Source: Paenibacillus albidus (GTDB lineage: Bacteria; Bacillota; Bacilli; Paenibacillales; Paenibacillaceae). From it: a stretch of 64,000 nt of DNA. The notes beneath the pieces are model-generated. The model was given only the letters and a program-made list of their open reading frames with translations, made no database searches and was not told the origin of the DNA. Every line of letters begins with the position of its first letter. Within the stretch, counting starts at the first letter, position 1. Shown in pieces: positions 44,710 through 53,271 of the stretch. Position numbers and translations under genes: made by a program. Location of the stretch: NCBI RefSeq assembly GCF_014644435.1, contig NZ_BMKR01000007.1:239181-303180 (forward strand), read 5' to 3'.

Positions 44710-44973
44710 TCATTTTTTTAGAATCCCGATTAAGAGAAAAGCCACACCGCAGCCAATCCAGCCAAGCTTGCCCCAGGACAGGTCCTGGGCCATTCCCGTA
44801 AGTCCGATAGCTGTGGTAAGGACCAGAATTGTCGGCCCGACGAGAGCCAGTCCCGAATTAATCGCCAGGGCCTTGTCCACCAGATTGATCCGCAGCATGA
44901 TAATGGCGGCCGTAATCTCCACGCTGCCCGAGAGCAGCCGTAATATCGCCATCCAGCTTACATACTTGTCCAA
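44710..44973 (-). CDS. yqhV: YqhV-family membrane protein (DUF2619), TTG start
   Basis: 87 residues. LDKYVSWMAILRLLSGSVEI is the usual N-terminus of the family, and three TMs follow. TTG 44973 has GAGGAG 8-9 bp upstream and gives exactly this N-terminus, so I reject the longer ATG frames. It lies upstream of spoIIIAA as in B. subtilis. Confidence 0.8.
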   Translation of the reverse strand: MDKYVSWMAILRLLSGSVEITAAIIMLRINLVDKALAINSGLALVGPTILVLTTAIGLTGMAQDLSWGKLGWIGCGVAFLLIGILKK

Positions 44974-45214
44974 TTCACCCAACTCCTCTATAACATGATC
45001 TAAGCCTGCGAAATGGGTCCGCTGCTTGTAATTCCTGCTGTTATCCATGGATATGCGGGACGGGCCTACTTTAGACAAGAAGAAACACAGCAAGTTTCCG
45101 CTCAATGTGAAAGAAATCATAGTGATTGCCATCATAAAAAAATATCATCGGTATGATAAAAATAATTTTATTTACCTTGAGCTGTTAAGACATATTAGAA
45201 GAAGGGGAATTATC

Positions 45215-46078
45215 ATGCACGTTCGCAATTACGGAGTACCGCTCACCACAGGAGTGGCGAAGCAGGTCCGTGAAGTCTCCATCATTATTTTCTCGGCCTT
45301 TTTGGTCGCAAGCGGGCTGCGTTTGTTTCTCATTCCGCACCAGCTGCTGAGCGGGGGGGTGGCCGGAGCCGCCTCTATCGCCGGATATTTAACGAATCCG
45401 AAGTATATCTCCCTGATTTATTTTTCACTGAATCTTCCTATACTGATCTGGGGATTTATCGTAGTGGGGAAAAAGTATATTTGTCTGAGCATGCTGTCGG
45501 TAGTGGCAACAACCTGGTTTCTGACGATGATACCTGTGGTGAAGCTGACCAAGGACCCGATTCTGGCCAGTATCTTCGGCGGGGTGATTATTGCCGGAGG
45601 CGTGGGCTTTTCATTGCGTGCAGGAGGTTCTTCCGGCGGATTTGATATTCTAGGCTCCATCATTACCCGCAAACGTGATATCCCTATGGGAACGGTGCTT
45701 TTTGTACTGGATGGGCTGGTAATCCTGAGCCTCGGTTTCTTCAAAAGCTGGGACTCCGCTTTGTACGCCATGTTGTGTATTTTTGTCAAAAGCAAGGTTG
45801 TCGACATGATTCACATCCGCCACGTTAAATTGACCTGTTTCATTGTGACCAAGGAACGCGACAAAATGCTCAGCCGCCTTACCCTGCTGCCCCATGGCGT
45901 AACGATTGTGAATGCGGAGGGCGGTTACAGCCATGAAGGCAACTCCATGCTGATGACGGTGACAACACGCTACGAGCTTGCCGAGCTGAGAAAAGCAATC
46001 CTGGAGACGGACCCGAAATCCTTCGTCAATGTTCTGGAGACGGTGGAGATTGTCGGACGCTTCCGGCGGTTCTCCTAG
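45215..46078 (+). CDS. YitT-family membrane protein
   Basis: 287 residues: five to six TMs of the YitT type (with GGSSGGFDILGSIITRKRDI) and a C-terminal DUF2179 domain (THEGNSMLMTV-like SHEGNSMLMTV). GAAGGGG precedes ATG 45215. The upstream in-frame ATG at 45047 lies within the divergent yqhV region and lacks a site. Function not known. Confidence 0.9.
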   Translation: MHVRNYGVPLTTGVAKQVREVSIIIFSAFLVASGLRLFLIPHQLLSGGVAGAASIAGYLTNPKYISLIYFSLNLPILIWGFIVVGKKYICLSMLSVVATTWFLTMIPVVKLTKDPILASIFGGVIIAGGVGFSLRAGGSSGGFDILGSIITRKRDIPMGTVLFVLDGLVILSLGFFKSWDSALYAMLCIFVKSKVVDMIHIRHVKLTCFIVTKERDKMLSRLTLLPHGVTIVNAEGGYSHEGNSMLMTVTTRYELAELRKAILETDPKSFVNVLETVEIVGRFRRFS

Positions 46079-46097
46079 AGGCAGCGGGCAGCAAAAG

Positions 46098-46130
46098 GCA
46101 GGCCAAGAGAATTCTTGGCCTGCCTTTTTA
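46098..46130 (+). terminator. Strong terminator of the YitT-type gene
   Basis: GGCAGGCCAAGAG / CTTGGCCTGCC stem with a 4-nt loop, followed by TTTTT. Confidence 0.9.
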
Positions 46131-46186
46131 TTGGCGCGGGTATCTTGCGCCGCAACGCGGAGGGTATGCTGTATAGCAGCTATGCT

Positions 46187-46268
46187 TGCAGAGCTGCAGA
46201 CATGCAGATATGCAGACACGCAGATATGCAGACACGCAGATATACAGACACGCAGACATGCTAAAACA
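46187..46268. repeat. 8-bp tandem repeat array
   Basis: Degenerate units GCAGACAT / GCAGATAT / GCAGACAC repeat about nine times, giving a partly regular 16-bp period. No ORF. A microsatellite-like locus with likely length changes. Confidence 0.7.
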
Positions 46269-46890
46269 CAGACATGTAGACCCGCTAACTTGCTGCTATG
46301 TTGCACGTTGCACATTGCACCGTTGACTTGCTCTGTGTGCCCCGCTGACTAACTGCTATAGCTATGCGGCTTTTTACCATTGAGCTATACTGCTCACTTT
46401 CCTTATAACTATCACCTTGCACCATATCGCACAGTACAGGCATTTCGCTGTATTTTATGCAGCAGAATCCCTCGATGAGAGCCAAAAATAGCAAACTGAT
46501 GTATTTTGTACAGCAGCCATCGCCAAAAATGCCTAATCGAGCGTTCTTCTGCTAATTACGATGCACTAAATACATTGAAACCGTAAAATCGATAACTTTT
46601 CGCTTGTTCCAATGCACGAAATACAGCAGAATGCGAAACCAAGGGACGGATGAGCAAAATGGATGAACAAACTTGCCCCCGCAGTCCCGGCTCACGCACC
46701 CTCCGAACGCAGACAACGGCCCTCACAATAACACTCTACCCGTCCGCTATCGTCTCGTAATTACCAATCCCCGGTTACTCTCATTCATTAGCAATCTGCA
46801 CCCAACCCCCTATTTAACGCAGCAGTACCAGCCCGCGCACATCCCACAACTTAAAGCCCCGCAGCACCTGCCCACGCACAACCACACAAC
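46269..46890. other. Gene-free stretch with dispersed imperfect repeats
   Basis: No convincing gene. Motifs such as TATTTTATGCAGCAGAAT, TATTTTGTACAGCAG and GAAATACAGCAGAATGC recur in both orientations between 46450 and 46640, suggesting a dispersed intergenic repeat. The part after about 46650 is C-rich. Confidence 0.35.
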
Positions 46891-46892
46891 AA

Positions 46893-46925
46893 AAAGCCCC
46901 GCAGCCCAAGGCTGCGGGACCTCTC
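46893..46925 (-). terminator. Aspartokinase terminator
   Basis: On the minus strand CCCGCAGCC / GGCTGCGGG stem is followed by GCTTTTTG, just past the stop at 46948. Confidence 0.85.
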
Positions 46926-46947
46926 CTATTCATGCTAAATTCGGGTT

Positions 46948-48213
46948 CTACCGGCGGTCCTTCGGGCCACCAACAAACGCCTGCTCAGCGGAATCCAGAT
47001 TATAGGCGGTGTGCAGCGCCTGGATGATGGTCTGCAGGTTGCCGGATTCAATGACACAAGATACCTTGATCTCGGACGTGCTGACCATTTTGATGCTGAC
47101 GCCTTCTTTGGAGATCACATCGAACATTTGCGCCGCTACGCCGGGATGGCTGACCATTCCCGCCCCTACGATGGAGACCTTGACCAGATTGTCTTCGGAG
47201 GTCACTTCACGGTAAGGCAGTGAAGCATGCAGCTGTTCAATCACTTCCTTCGCCCGCGCCAGGTCGCTGAGCGCTACGGTGAAGGAGAAATCAGCCTGCT
47301 CATTCTGTACCCCGCTCTGTACGATAATATCCACATCGACGCTTTCCTCGGCCAGCTTGCCGAATACCTGCGCCAGTACCCCGGGAACATCCTGCACCCC
47401 CAGAATGCTGATACGGGCCACGTTCTTGTCATAAGCAATACCGCTGACTACTACTCCCTGCTCCATCCTTGCTTCCTCCTTTACAACAGTACCTTCATTA
47501 TGGTTAAAGCTTGATCTGACGACCAGCTTGACTTGATGGCGTTTGGCATACTCCACGGCACGCGGATGCAGCACGGCTGCGCCCAGATTGGCGAGCTCCA
47601 GCATTTCATCATACGAGATTTCCTTCAGCTTCCGCGCCTTTTTTACGATCCGCGGGTCTGTGGAATAAATGCCGTCCACATCGGTATAAATCTCGCAGAC
47701 ATCCGCTTTGATGGCCCCCGCAAGCGCCACAGCTGTTGTATCCGAGCCTCCGCGTCCGAGCGTTGTAATCTCACCGTCCAGGGTCATTCCCTGGAATCCG
47801 GCAACGATGACGATCTGTTCACGTTCCAGCGCTTCCAGCACACGGCGCGGTACGATCTCGTTGATCCGGGCACGTCCATGTGTCTCGTCTGTGCGGAAGC
47901 CGGCCTGCCAGCCAGTGTAGGACACGGCATTCCGGCCGATCCCGTGAAGCGCGATGGACAGCAGGGCCACAGAAATCTGCTCTCCCGTCGTCATCAGCAT
48001 ATCCATTTCGCGGGCCGGCGGCAACGCATTCAGCTGCTTGGCCTGATCGATCAGATCATCTGTTGTATCTCCCATGGCGGACACGACCACAACGCAGCGG
48101 TGTCCCTCATCCTGCTTGTCTGCGATGCGCCCCGCAACACGCTGCATTCGTTCAATGTCGCCGACGGAGCTGCCTCCGAATTTCATAACATAAAGTGACA
48201 AAGTCCCATTCAC
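46948..48213 (-). CDS. lysC: Aspartate kinase
   Basis: 421 residues. N-terminal kinase domain (MKFGGSSVGD, TTLGRGGSDTTAVALA) and two ACT domains (ARISILGVQDVPGV; VSIVGAGMVSHPGV) that sense end products. It phosphorylates aspartate for lysine, threonine, methionine and diaminopimelate. The frame opens at GTG 48213, overlapping a GGGAG; a TTG four codons later is possible. Confidence 0.93.
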   Translation of the reverse strand: MNGTLSLYVMKFGGSSVGDIERMQRVAGRIADKQDEGHRCVVVVSAMGDTTDDLIDQAKQLNALPPAREMDMLMTTGEQISVALLSIALHGIGRNAVSYTGWQAGFRTDETHGRARINEIVPRRVLEALEREQIVIVAGFQGMTLDGEITTLGRGGSDTTAVALAGAIKADVCEIYTDVDGIYSTDPRIVKKARKLKEISYDEMLELANLGAAVLHPRAVEYAKRHQVKLVVRSSFNHNEGTVVKEEARMEQGVVVSGIAYDKNVARISILGVQDVPGVLAQVFGKLAEESVDVDIIVQSGVQNEQADFSFTVALSDLARAKEVIEQLHASLPYREVTSEDNLVKVSIVGAGMVSHPGVAAQMFDVISKEGVSIKMVSTSEIKVSCVIESGNLQTIIQALHTAYNLDSAEQAFVGGPKDRR

Positions 48214-48350
48214 TCCCTACCTCGGTCTATGTAGTATCCTGCGTTTGGTTTCACGCTTTAAACCAGTATAATACGAAATTCACAGTATGCGTTAATGGTT
48301 TCACAAAAAAATTCCGGGAAATTCCTGTAAAATGCCGCCCGGAAGCGCCA

Positions 48351-48380
48351 AAAGCCTCCACCGCAGTATGCGGGGAGGCT
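48351..48380 (-). terminator. efp terminator
   Basis: GCCTCCCCGCAT / GCGGTGGAGGC stem on the minus strand followed by TTTT, past the efp stop. Confidence 0.75.
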
Positions 48381-48417
48381 GGTCATCGGAGTTCAAGCTC
48401 CGTTAACGCAGATTCAA

Positions 48418-48975
48418 CTACGCGCGGGAGACGTATTTGCCTTCACGGGTATCGATCAGCAGCACATCGCCTTCGTTAATGAAAAGAGGAACCTGAACAT
48501 CCAGGCCGGTTTCGACCTTGGCGAACTTGGTTGCACCTTGAGCGGTGTTGCCCTTGATGCCCGGCTCTGTCTCCACAACCTTCAGCTCAACGCTTGTAGG
48601 CAGGTTGATTCCAAGGATTTCTCCTTTATAGCTGACAATGTTAACGGTCATGTTTTCTTTCAGGAAGTTCAATTCCCATTCCAGCTGTTTGCTGGACAAT
48701 TCGAATTGGTCATACGTTTCATTGTCCATAAATACGTGATCTGCTCCGCTGGCATACAGGTACTGCACGCCGCGGTTCTCGATGATGGCGCGGCCAATCG
48801 TTTCGCCTGCACGGAAAGTGCGCTCCACAGTATTGCCGTTGCGCAGGTTCTTCAGCTTGGAGCGGACAAACGCTGCGCCTTTACCCGGCTTCACGTGCTG
48901 GAAATCAATGACGGTAAAAATATCGCCTTCCACCTCAACGGTCAAGCCTGTTTTGAAATCGTTAACTGAAATCAC
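48418..48975 (-). CDS. efp: Elongation factor P
   Basis: 185 residues, three beta-barrel domains: [32 protein letters not shown] near 30-45 and C-terminal [17 protein letters not shown]. It helps ribosomes through polyproline. GTG 48975 is preceded by GGAGGGG. Confidence 0.96.
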   Translation of the reverse strand: MISVNDFKTGLTVEVEGDIFTVIDFQHVKPGKGAAFVRSKLKNLRNGNTVERTFRAGETIGRAIIENRGVQYLYASGADHVFMDNETYDQFELSSKQLEWELNFLKENMTVNIVSYKGEILGINLPTSVELKVVETEPGIKGNTAQGATKFAKVETGLDVQVPLFINEGDVLLIDTREGKYVSRA

Positions 48976-49021
48976 AAAAACCCCTCCTGGAATCACTGAT
49001 TAAATTTAGAAAAAAAACGGT

Positions 49022-50092
49022 CTACAGTACCGTATACTCCTTGGATGAGTGCGTGAGCAGCGAAATGCCGTTCTCGGTAATCACCACGTCATCTTCAATT
49101 CTGACACCGCCGATTCCCGGCAAATAGATGCCCGGTTCCACAGTTACCACCATGCCAGGCTGCATAATCTCATCGCTGAGCTTGGACAACCTTGGCCATT
49201 CGTGCACTTCCATGCCCAGCCCGTGGCCGGTGCTGTGCCCGAATTCTGCGCCGTACCCGTAACGTGTAATAATGTCGCGGGCAAGTGCGTCACATTCCCG
49301 TCCGGTCATCCCCGGTTTGATATGCGCCAGTGTATGCAGTTGAGCCTCCAGTACGATATCATAGATCTCCTTGAGCTTTGGAGCCGGTTCCCCCAGGGCG
49401 ATCGTCCGCGTGAGGTCCGAGCAGTACCCGTCCAGAAGAGCGCCGAAATCAAAGGTCACAAATTCATTGCCCTGGATAACACGGCTGCTGGCCACGCCAT
49501 GCGGCAGTGCAGAACGTTCCCCGGAAGCTACAATGGTATCGAAGGACGAGGAGGTAGCTCCATGGGTGCGCATGAAGAACTCCATTTCCAGATCCACATC
49601 GCGCTCGGTCATGCCGGGCTTGATGACCTTCAGAATGTGGTTGAATGTGGCATCCGCCAGATCAGCCGCCCGCTGCATGGTAGCCAGCTCTTCCTCATCC
49701 TTGAACGTCCGCAGGTTCTCAACGGCTTTGGACACCGGAACCAGCACTGCCGGCTTCAAGGCTTCCGCATATGCGGTGTAAGCGCTGAAGGCCACATCGT
49801 CCTGCTCAAACCCGATCCGCACATTACCGCCTGACGGCAGCAATTCCCGCACCGTTTCGATAAACTTTGCTCCGTGCTCCACAATCTTAAGCCCGTCCGT
49901 CTGGTCTGCAGCCTGTGTCATATACCTGAAGTCCGTCAACAGATAACATTCGTCGCCGGTAACCAGTACATAACCCGAAGAACCTGTGAATCCGCTCAGA
50001 TAGCGGCGGTTAATGCCGCTGGTTATTAACATCGCTTCCAATCCCTGTTCCTGCAAAACCTTACGCAGCTTGGAGACGCGCTTGTTGCCCAT
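49022..50092 (-). CDS. papA: Xaa-Pro aminopeptidase (M24 family)
   Basis: 356 residues: creatinase-type N-terminal domain and M24 catalytic domain with metal ligands in FDFGALLDGYCSDLTRT, GHSTGHGLGMEVHEWP and VTVEPGIYLPG. It removes N-terminal residues before proline. ATG 50092 follows GGAG at a better distance than the ATG two codons upstream. Lies before efp as in B. subtilis. Confidence 0.92.
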   Translation of the reverse strand: MGNKRVSKLRKVLQEQGLEAMLITSGINRRYLSGFTGSSGYVLVTGDECYLLTDFRYMTQAADQTDGLKIVEHGAKFIETVRELLPSGGNVRIGFEQDDVAFSAYTAYAEALKPAVLVPVSKAVENLRTFKDEEELATMQRAADLADATFNHILKVIKPGMTERDVDLEMEFFMRTHGATSSSFDTIVASGERSALPHGVASSRVIQGNEFVTFDFGALLDGYCSDLTRTIALGEPAPKLKEIYDIVLEAQLHTLAHIKPGMTGRECDALARDIITRYGYGAEFGHSTGHGLGMEVHEWPRLSKLSDEIMQPGMVVTVEPGIYLPGIGGVRIEDDVVITENGISLLTHSSKEYTVL

Positions 50093-50166
50093 TTTCATTC
50101 TCCTCTCGAAATAGCCACATTGTATTTTAACATAGGGCCATGCCCTTGAGAAGTTTTTTCCGGCCG

Positions 50167-50658
50167 TCAGGCAAGCTTTGTGCTTTGTTCCCGTTTCCGT
50201 TCATCTGTATACTCCATGGCCGCTGTATATCCGATGAACATACCCCAGAGCAAAAACAGGCAAAATTCAGAGATTACCGAATTCCAGGGCAGCCGGAAAG
50301 GCGGCTGCATCAGGAAGTAACGCGATCCGCCGATGAAGATGGCCGTCCACCACAGAACCCCGTACAGGAGACCGGGGAAGGGCCCCTTGAGCTTGCGCAG
50401 TATCAGCACGTAGAGCAGCGACACAATTACTGAAAAAGCAATAAAACTCAAATATCCCGCAATCTGCCCTGCCGCTGTAAGCAGGAAATCATGCCGGAAA
50501 AACGGCTCGACCAGAAATCCCGGAATGACCTTGGTAAAACGCATCACATACATAAGCCACCGGATTCCTCCCCAGATCAGACCGGCAAAAAAACCAAGCT
50601 CCAGGGCAAAAAACCACGGATTGGTATACTGTTCCCTCTTTTGATTTGCTTTGCTCAT
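50167..50658 (-). CDS. yqhR: YqhR-family membrane protein
   Basis: 163 residues with four TM helices (LELGFFAGLIWGGIRWLMYV, AAGQIAGYLSFIAFSVIVSL, GLLYGVLWWTAIFIGG, EFCLFLLWGMFIGYTAA). Position between papA and yqhQ as in Bacillus (aroQ/yqhS is absent here). Confidence 0.85.
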   Translation of the reverse strand: MSKANQKREQYTNPWFFALELGFFAGLIWGGIRWLMYVMRFTKVIPGFLVEPFFRHDFLLTAAGQIAGYLSFIAFSVIVSLLYVLILRKLKGPFPGLLYGVLWWTAIFIGGSRYFLMQPPFRLPWNSVISEFCLFLLWGMFIGYTAAMEYTDERKREQSTKLA

Positions 50659-50816
50659 CTTGAATGCCTCACTTTCTTGACTGGTTTATAGGCTGACAGC
50701 CTTTCCATCCTACTGCTAGTATGCTCAGCAAAAGGCAATCCAACTAGTAATGTCCTTAAAAATTAGTTACAATGGATATATCTAAAATCATATTAATTTA
50801 CGGGAAGGTGAATTGG

Positions 50817-51815
50817 TTGTCCCAGGAAACTCCCAGTTACGGCGGCCAAGCCGTTATCGAAGGTGTCATGTTCGGCGGCAAGCATGTTAACGTAACAGCC
50901 GTACGGCGGAAGAATCAGGAAATCACATTTTTGGAGGTGCCGAGAAGCGATAAGAGCTGGGTCACTAAGCTGCGCAAGATTCCGTTTCTTCGCGGCCTTG
51001 TCAGTATTATAGATTCCAGTGCCAAGGGCTCGAAGCATTTAAATTATTCCGCAGAGTCTTATGCCGAGGATGAGACGGAGCCGGAAGAGCAGGCCAAAGC
51101 CCAGGAGAAGAAAGCCAAGAAAGAGGAAGGCTGGAGTCTTGGCATGATATTCGGCGTGGCAGTCATGGGAATACTTTCGTTTCTGTTCGGCAAAGTTATT
51201 TTCACGCTAGTGCCGGTACTTGTAGAGGATTTTTTCTTCGGAAAAGCATTTGATAACTATGTTCTGCACAACCTGGTAGAAGGCGGTATTAAGCTGATCC
51301 TGCTCCTTGTGTATCTGTGGGCCATCTCGCAGACCCCTGTCATCAAGCGGCTGTTCCAGTATCATGGAGCCGAGCACAAGGTGATCAGTGCGTTTGAAGC
51401 AGGCGAAGAGCTGACTGTTAGCAATGTTCAGAAGTACAGCCGCCTGCATTACCGCTGCGGCAGCAGCTTCATGATGTTGACGATTGTGCTTGGCGTAATC
51501 ATTTACTCCGTAGTGCCTTGGGATAGTCTCATGGAGCGGATCGTACAGCGGCTGGTCCTTCTGCCTGTCGTGATCGGCGTATCGTTTGAGGTTCTGAAGG
51601 GAACCAACGCCGTCAAAGATGTGCCGGGTCTCAAATATCTGGGCTATCCCGGATTATGGCTGCAGCTGCTGACGACCAAAGAACCCAAGGACGATCAGGT
51701 GGAAGTATCCATCGCTTCTTTCAACCGCATGCGGGAGCTTGATGCCGCAATTGAAGCCAGAGGGTATGCGGAGGCAAGTGTGTCAGGCGGCATATTAGAT
51801 CCTGCGAAAGGATGA
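50817..51815 (+). CDS. yqhQ: DUF1385 membrane protein (YqhQ), TTG start
   Basis: 332 residues. YGGQAVIEGVMFGGKHVNVT and FQYHGAEHKVISAFEAGEEL are hallmarks of DUF1385. About four TMs. TTG 50817 follows AAGGTGA at 7 bp and gives a normal N-terminus; the ATG 15 codons upstream has no site. Function unknown. Confidence 0.88.
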   Translation: MSQETPSYGGQAVIEGVMFGGKHVNVTAVRRKNQEITFLEVPRSDKSWVTKLRKIPFLRGLVSIIDSSAKGSKHLNYSAESYAEDETEPEEQAKAQEKKAKKEEGWSLGMIFGVAVMGILSFLFGKVIFTLVPVLVEDFFFGKAFDNYVLHNLVEGGIKLILLLVYLWAISQTPVIKRLFQYHGAEHKVISAFEAGEELTVSNVQKYSRLHYRCGSSFMMLTIVLGVIIYSVVPWDSLMERIVQRLVLLPVVIGVSFEVLKGTNAVKDVPGLKYLGYPGLWLQLLTTKEPKDDQVEVSIASFNRMRELDAAIEARGYAEASVSGGILDPAKG

Positions 51816-51822
51816 GGGGCCC

Positions 51823-52161
51823 ATGTTCAGACATGCTTTGATATTTTGGATCTCGGTAACACTCGCGGTGATTGGACTGGTCACAGGAGTTATGAATTAC
51901 GGTCTCGGCTCGCTTTCCTTTCTGATTTTTCCCTTGCTGCTCATCGGGGTCCTGTTCTATGCCTATAGAATAGCTCCGGGCAGATCACCCCGCGGCGGCG
52001 GGTCCAAGGTGAAGGTGAAGCCTTCCCAGAAGACCATGGCCAAGGTAGCCGGTCTTCGTAAAACCCAGACCCCGGCCAGCGGCAAGCGCAAAACCTACCC
52101 CTTCCAGGTCATTGAAGGCAGTAAAGGCAAAAACGACGAACAGCTTCCCAAGTATCACTAA
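51823..52161 (+). CDS. Small membrane protein with basic tail
   Basis: 112 residues, two TMs (about 5-23 and 27-48) and a very basic C-terminus. Coupled to yqhQ (7 bp apart), GAGGGG precedes ATG. It resembles the SA1362-type proteins next to yqhQ, but I am not sure. Confidence 0.65.
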   Translation: MFRHALIFWISVTLAVIGLVTGVMNYGLGSLSFLIFPLLLIGVLFYAYRIAPGRSPRGGGSKVKVKPSQKTMAKVAGLRKTQTPASGKRKTYPFQVIEGSKGKNDEQLPKYH

Positions 52162-52180
52162 AGACCCAATCAGCAAAAAG

Positions 52181-52225
52181 CATCTCCACGTTGTTGCTTA
52201 CACAACGTGAGAGATGCTTTTTTTG
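52181..52225. terminator. Bidirectional terminator
   Basis: AGCATCTC-ACGTTGT / ACAACGT-GAGATGCT with A-run before and TTTTTTT after, between the convergent small membrane protein and patatin genes. Confidence 0.9.
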
Positions 52226-52248
52226 TGCTGTCAGGGTGCCGGAAGCCT

Positions 52249-53181
52249 TTAGCGGGGCCGCCAGTTCCGGAAAAACTCCTCCCCCGCCTGCACACCGGCC
52301 GCATAGAGGGCATCACTTTGTTCCGGTGTGATCTCGAACTGGGTGGTGGCGATGCCCAGAGTAGGGATTTTGACCGTCCGCACAAACTTCTCCTCTTCAA
52401 TGTAGCGTTCGTCGTGAGCCGATACCATGGTGCCCACCAAGGCTTGCAGCATCGAAAAGGGGCCCCGGATCCGGTGTGGCTGCGGCTCCGCCCTGCCGAT
52501 CATCTGATAGCCCACCGTAGGCACCCTGGTGCCTGAAGCCACCAGCCCCTCCTTTTTCTCATCAAACAGCCATAAGGGAAAGTTGCTTAGCAAACCGCCA
52601 TCCACCATATACACAAACTGCTCCGCGAATGATTTCCCCTTGGCCGCCTGCCCGCTTTGCCTCAGCATCACCGGGTCAAAGAAGTAGGGGATGCTGCAGC
52701 TCATGCGTACCGCTTTGGCAACCGCAAACTGATCGGGGGAAATACCGTAATCCTCCAGATCCCGGGGCAGCACGACAATACGTCCGTTGGTTATATCAGA
52801 GACAATGATAGACAGCTTGCCTTGGGGCAGATCGCGAAAGGTAACCACCCCTTTTTGCATAAGCAGTCCATGTATCCAGGCTTCCAGCGCCTCGCCCGAG
52901 TAGAGTCCCTTCATGATAAGTACGCGCAGTGCAGGGCCGATAACCGCCGTGTTATAGATCGCTCCCCGTTTCAGAAAGGAAGCAAAAGAAGTGTTTTGAA
53001 TAATGCCGCTCATCTCTTTACCGCTATAACCTGCGGCGAGCAGACTGGCCACAATGGACCCCGAGGAGGTCCCCGCCACTTTGTTAAATGTCCGGCCGGC
53101 CTTTTCCGTTGCCGTTACGGCGCCTGCAAGTGAAATCCCTTTTACGCCACCGCCTTCAAACACCGCATTAATCTTTTCCAT
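52249..53181 (-). CDS. Patatin-like phospholipase
   Basis: 310 residues. Oxyanion glycine loop GGGVKG at 10-15, nucleophile in GTSSG (Ser39), and DGGLLSNFPLWLF, whose Asp completes the dyad. Likely a cytosolic acyl hydrolase. Its ribosome site GGGGGAGG lies in the 3' arm of a long hairpin (53186-53241). Confidence 0.92.
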   Translation of the reverse strand: MEKINAVFEGGGVKGISLAGAVTATEKAGRTFNKVAGTSSGSIVASLLAAGYSGKEMSGIIQNTSFASFLKRGAIYNTAVIGPALRVLIMKGLYSGEALEAWIHGLLMQKGVVTFRDLPQGKLSIIVSDITNGRIVVLPRDLEDYGISPDQFAVAKAVRMSCSIPYFFDPVMLRQSGQAAKGKSFAEQFVYMVDGGLLSNFPLWLFDEKKEGLVASGTRVPTVGYQMIGRAEPQPHRIRGPFSMLQALVGTMVSAHDERYIEEEKFVRTVKIPTLGIATTQFEITPEQSDALYAAGVQAGEEFFRNWRPR

Positions 53182-53185
53182 AGAG

Positions 53186-53241
53186 AAACCTCCCCCGTTC
53201 CCATAGATCCTATTGCTTATCTATGAGCACGGGAGAGGTTT
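53186..53241 (-). promoter_or_regulatory. Long hairpin masking the patatin ribosome site
   Basis: Two 23-bp arms (53186-53208 and 53219-53241) pair with only one mismatch and two wobble pairs around a 10-nt loop. On the minus-strand RNA the 3' arm holds the GGGGGAGG site 4 bp before the ATG. No T-run follows, so it is more than a simple terminator. Confidence 0.65.
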
Positions 53242-53271
53242 CATGACTCACTATAGAAATGTCCTCTAGGT

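Noticed and set aside
46187..46268. CRISPR-like array
   Set aside because: Units of 8 bp without unique spacers and no cas genes; a simple tandem repeat.
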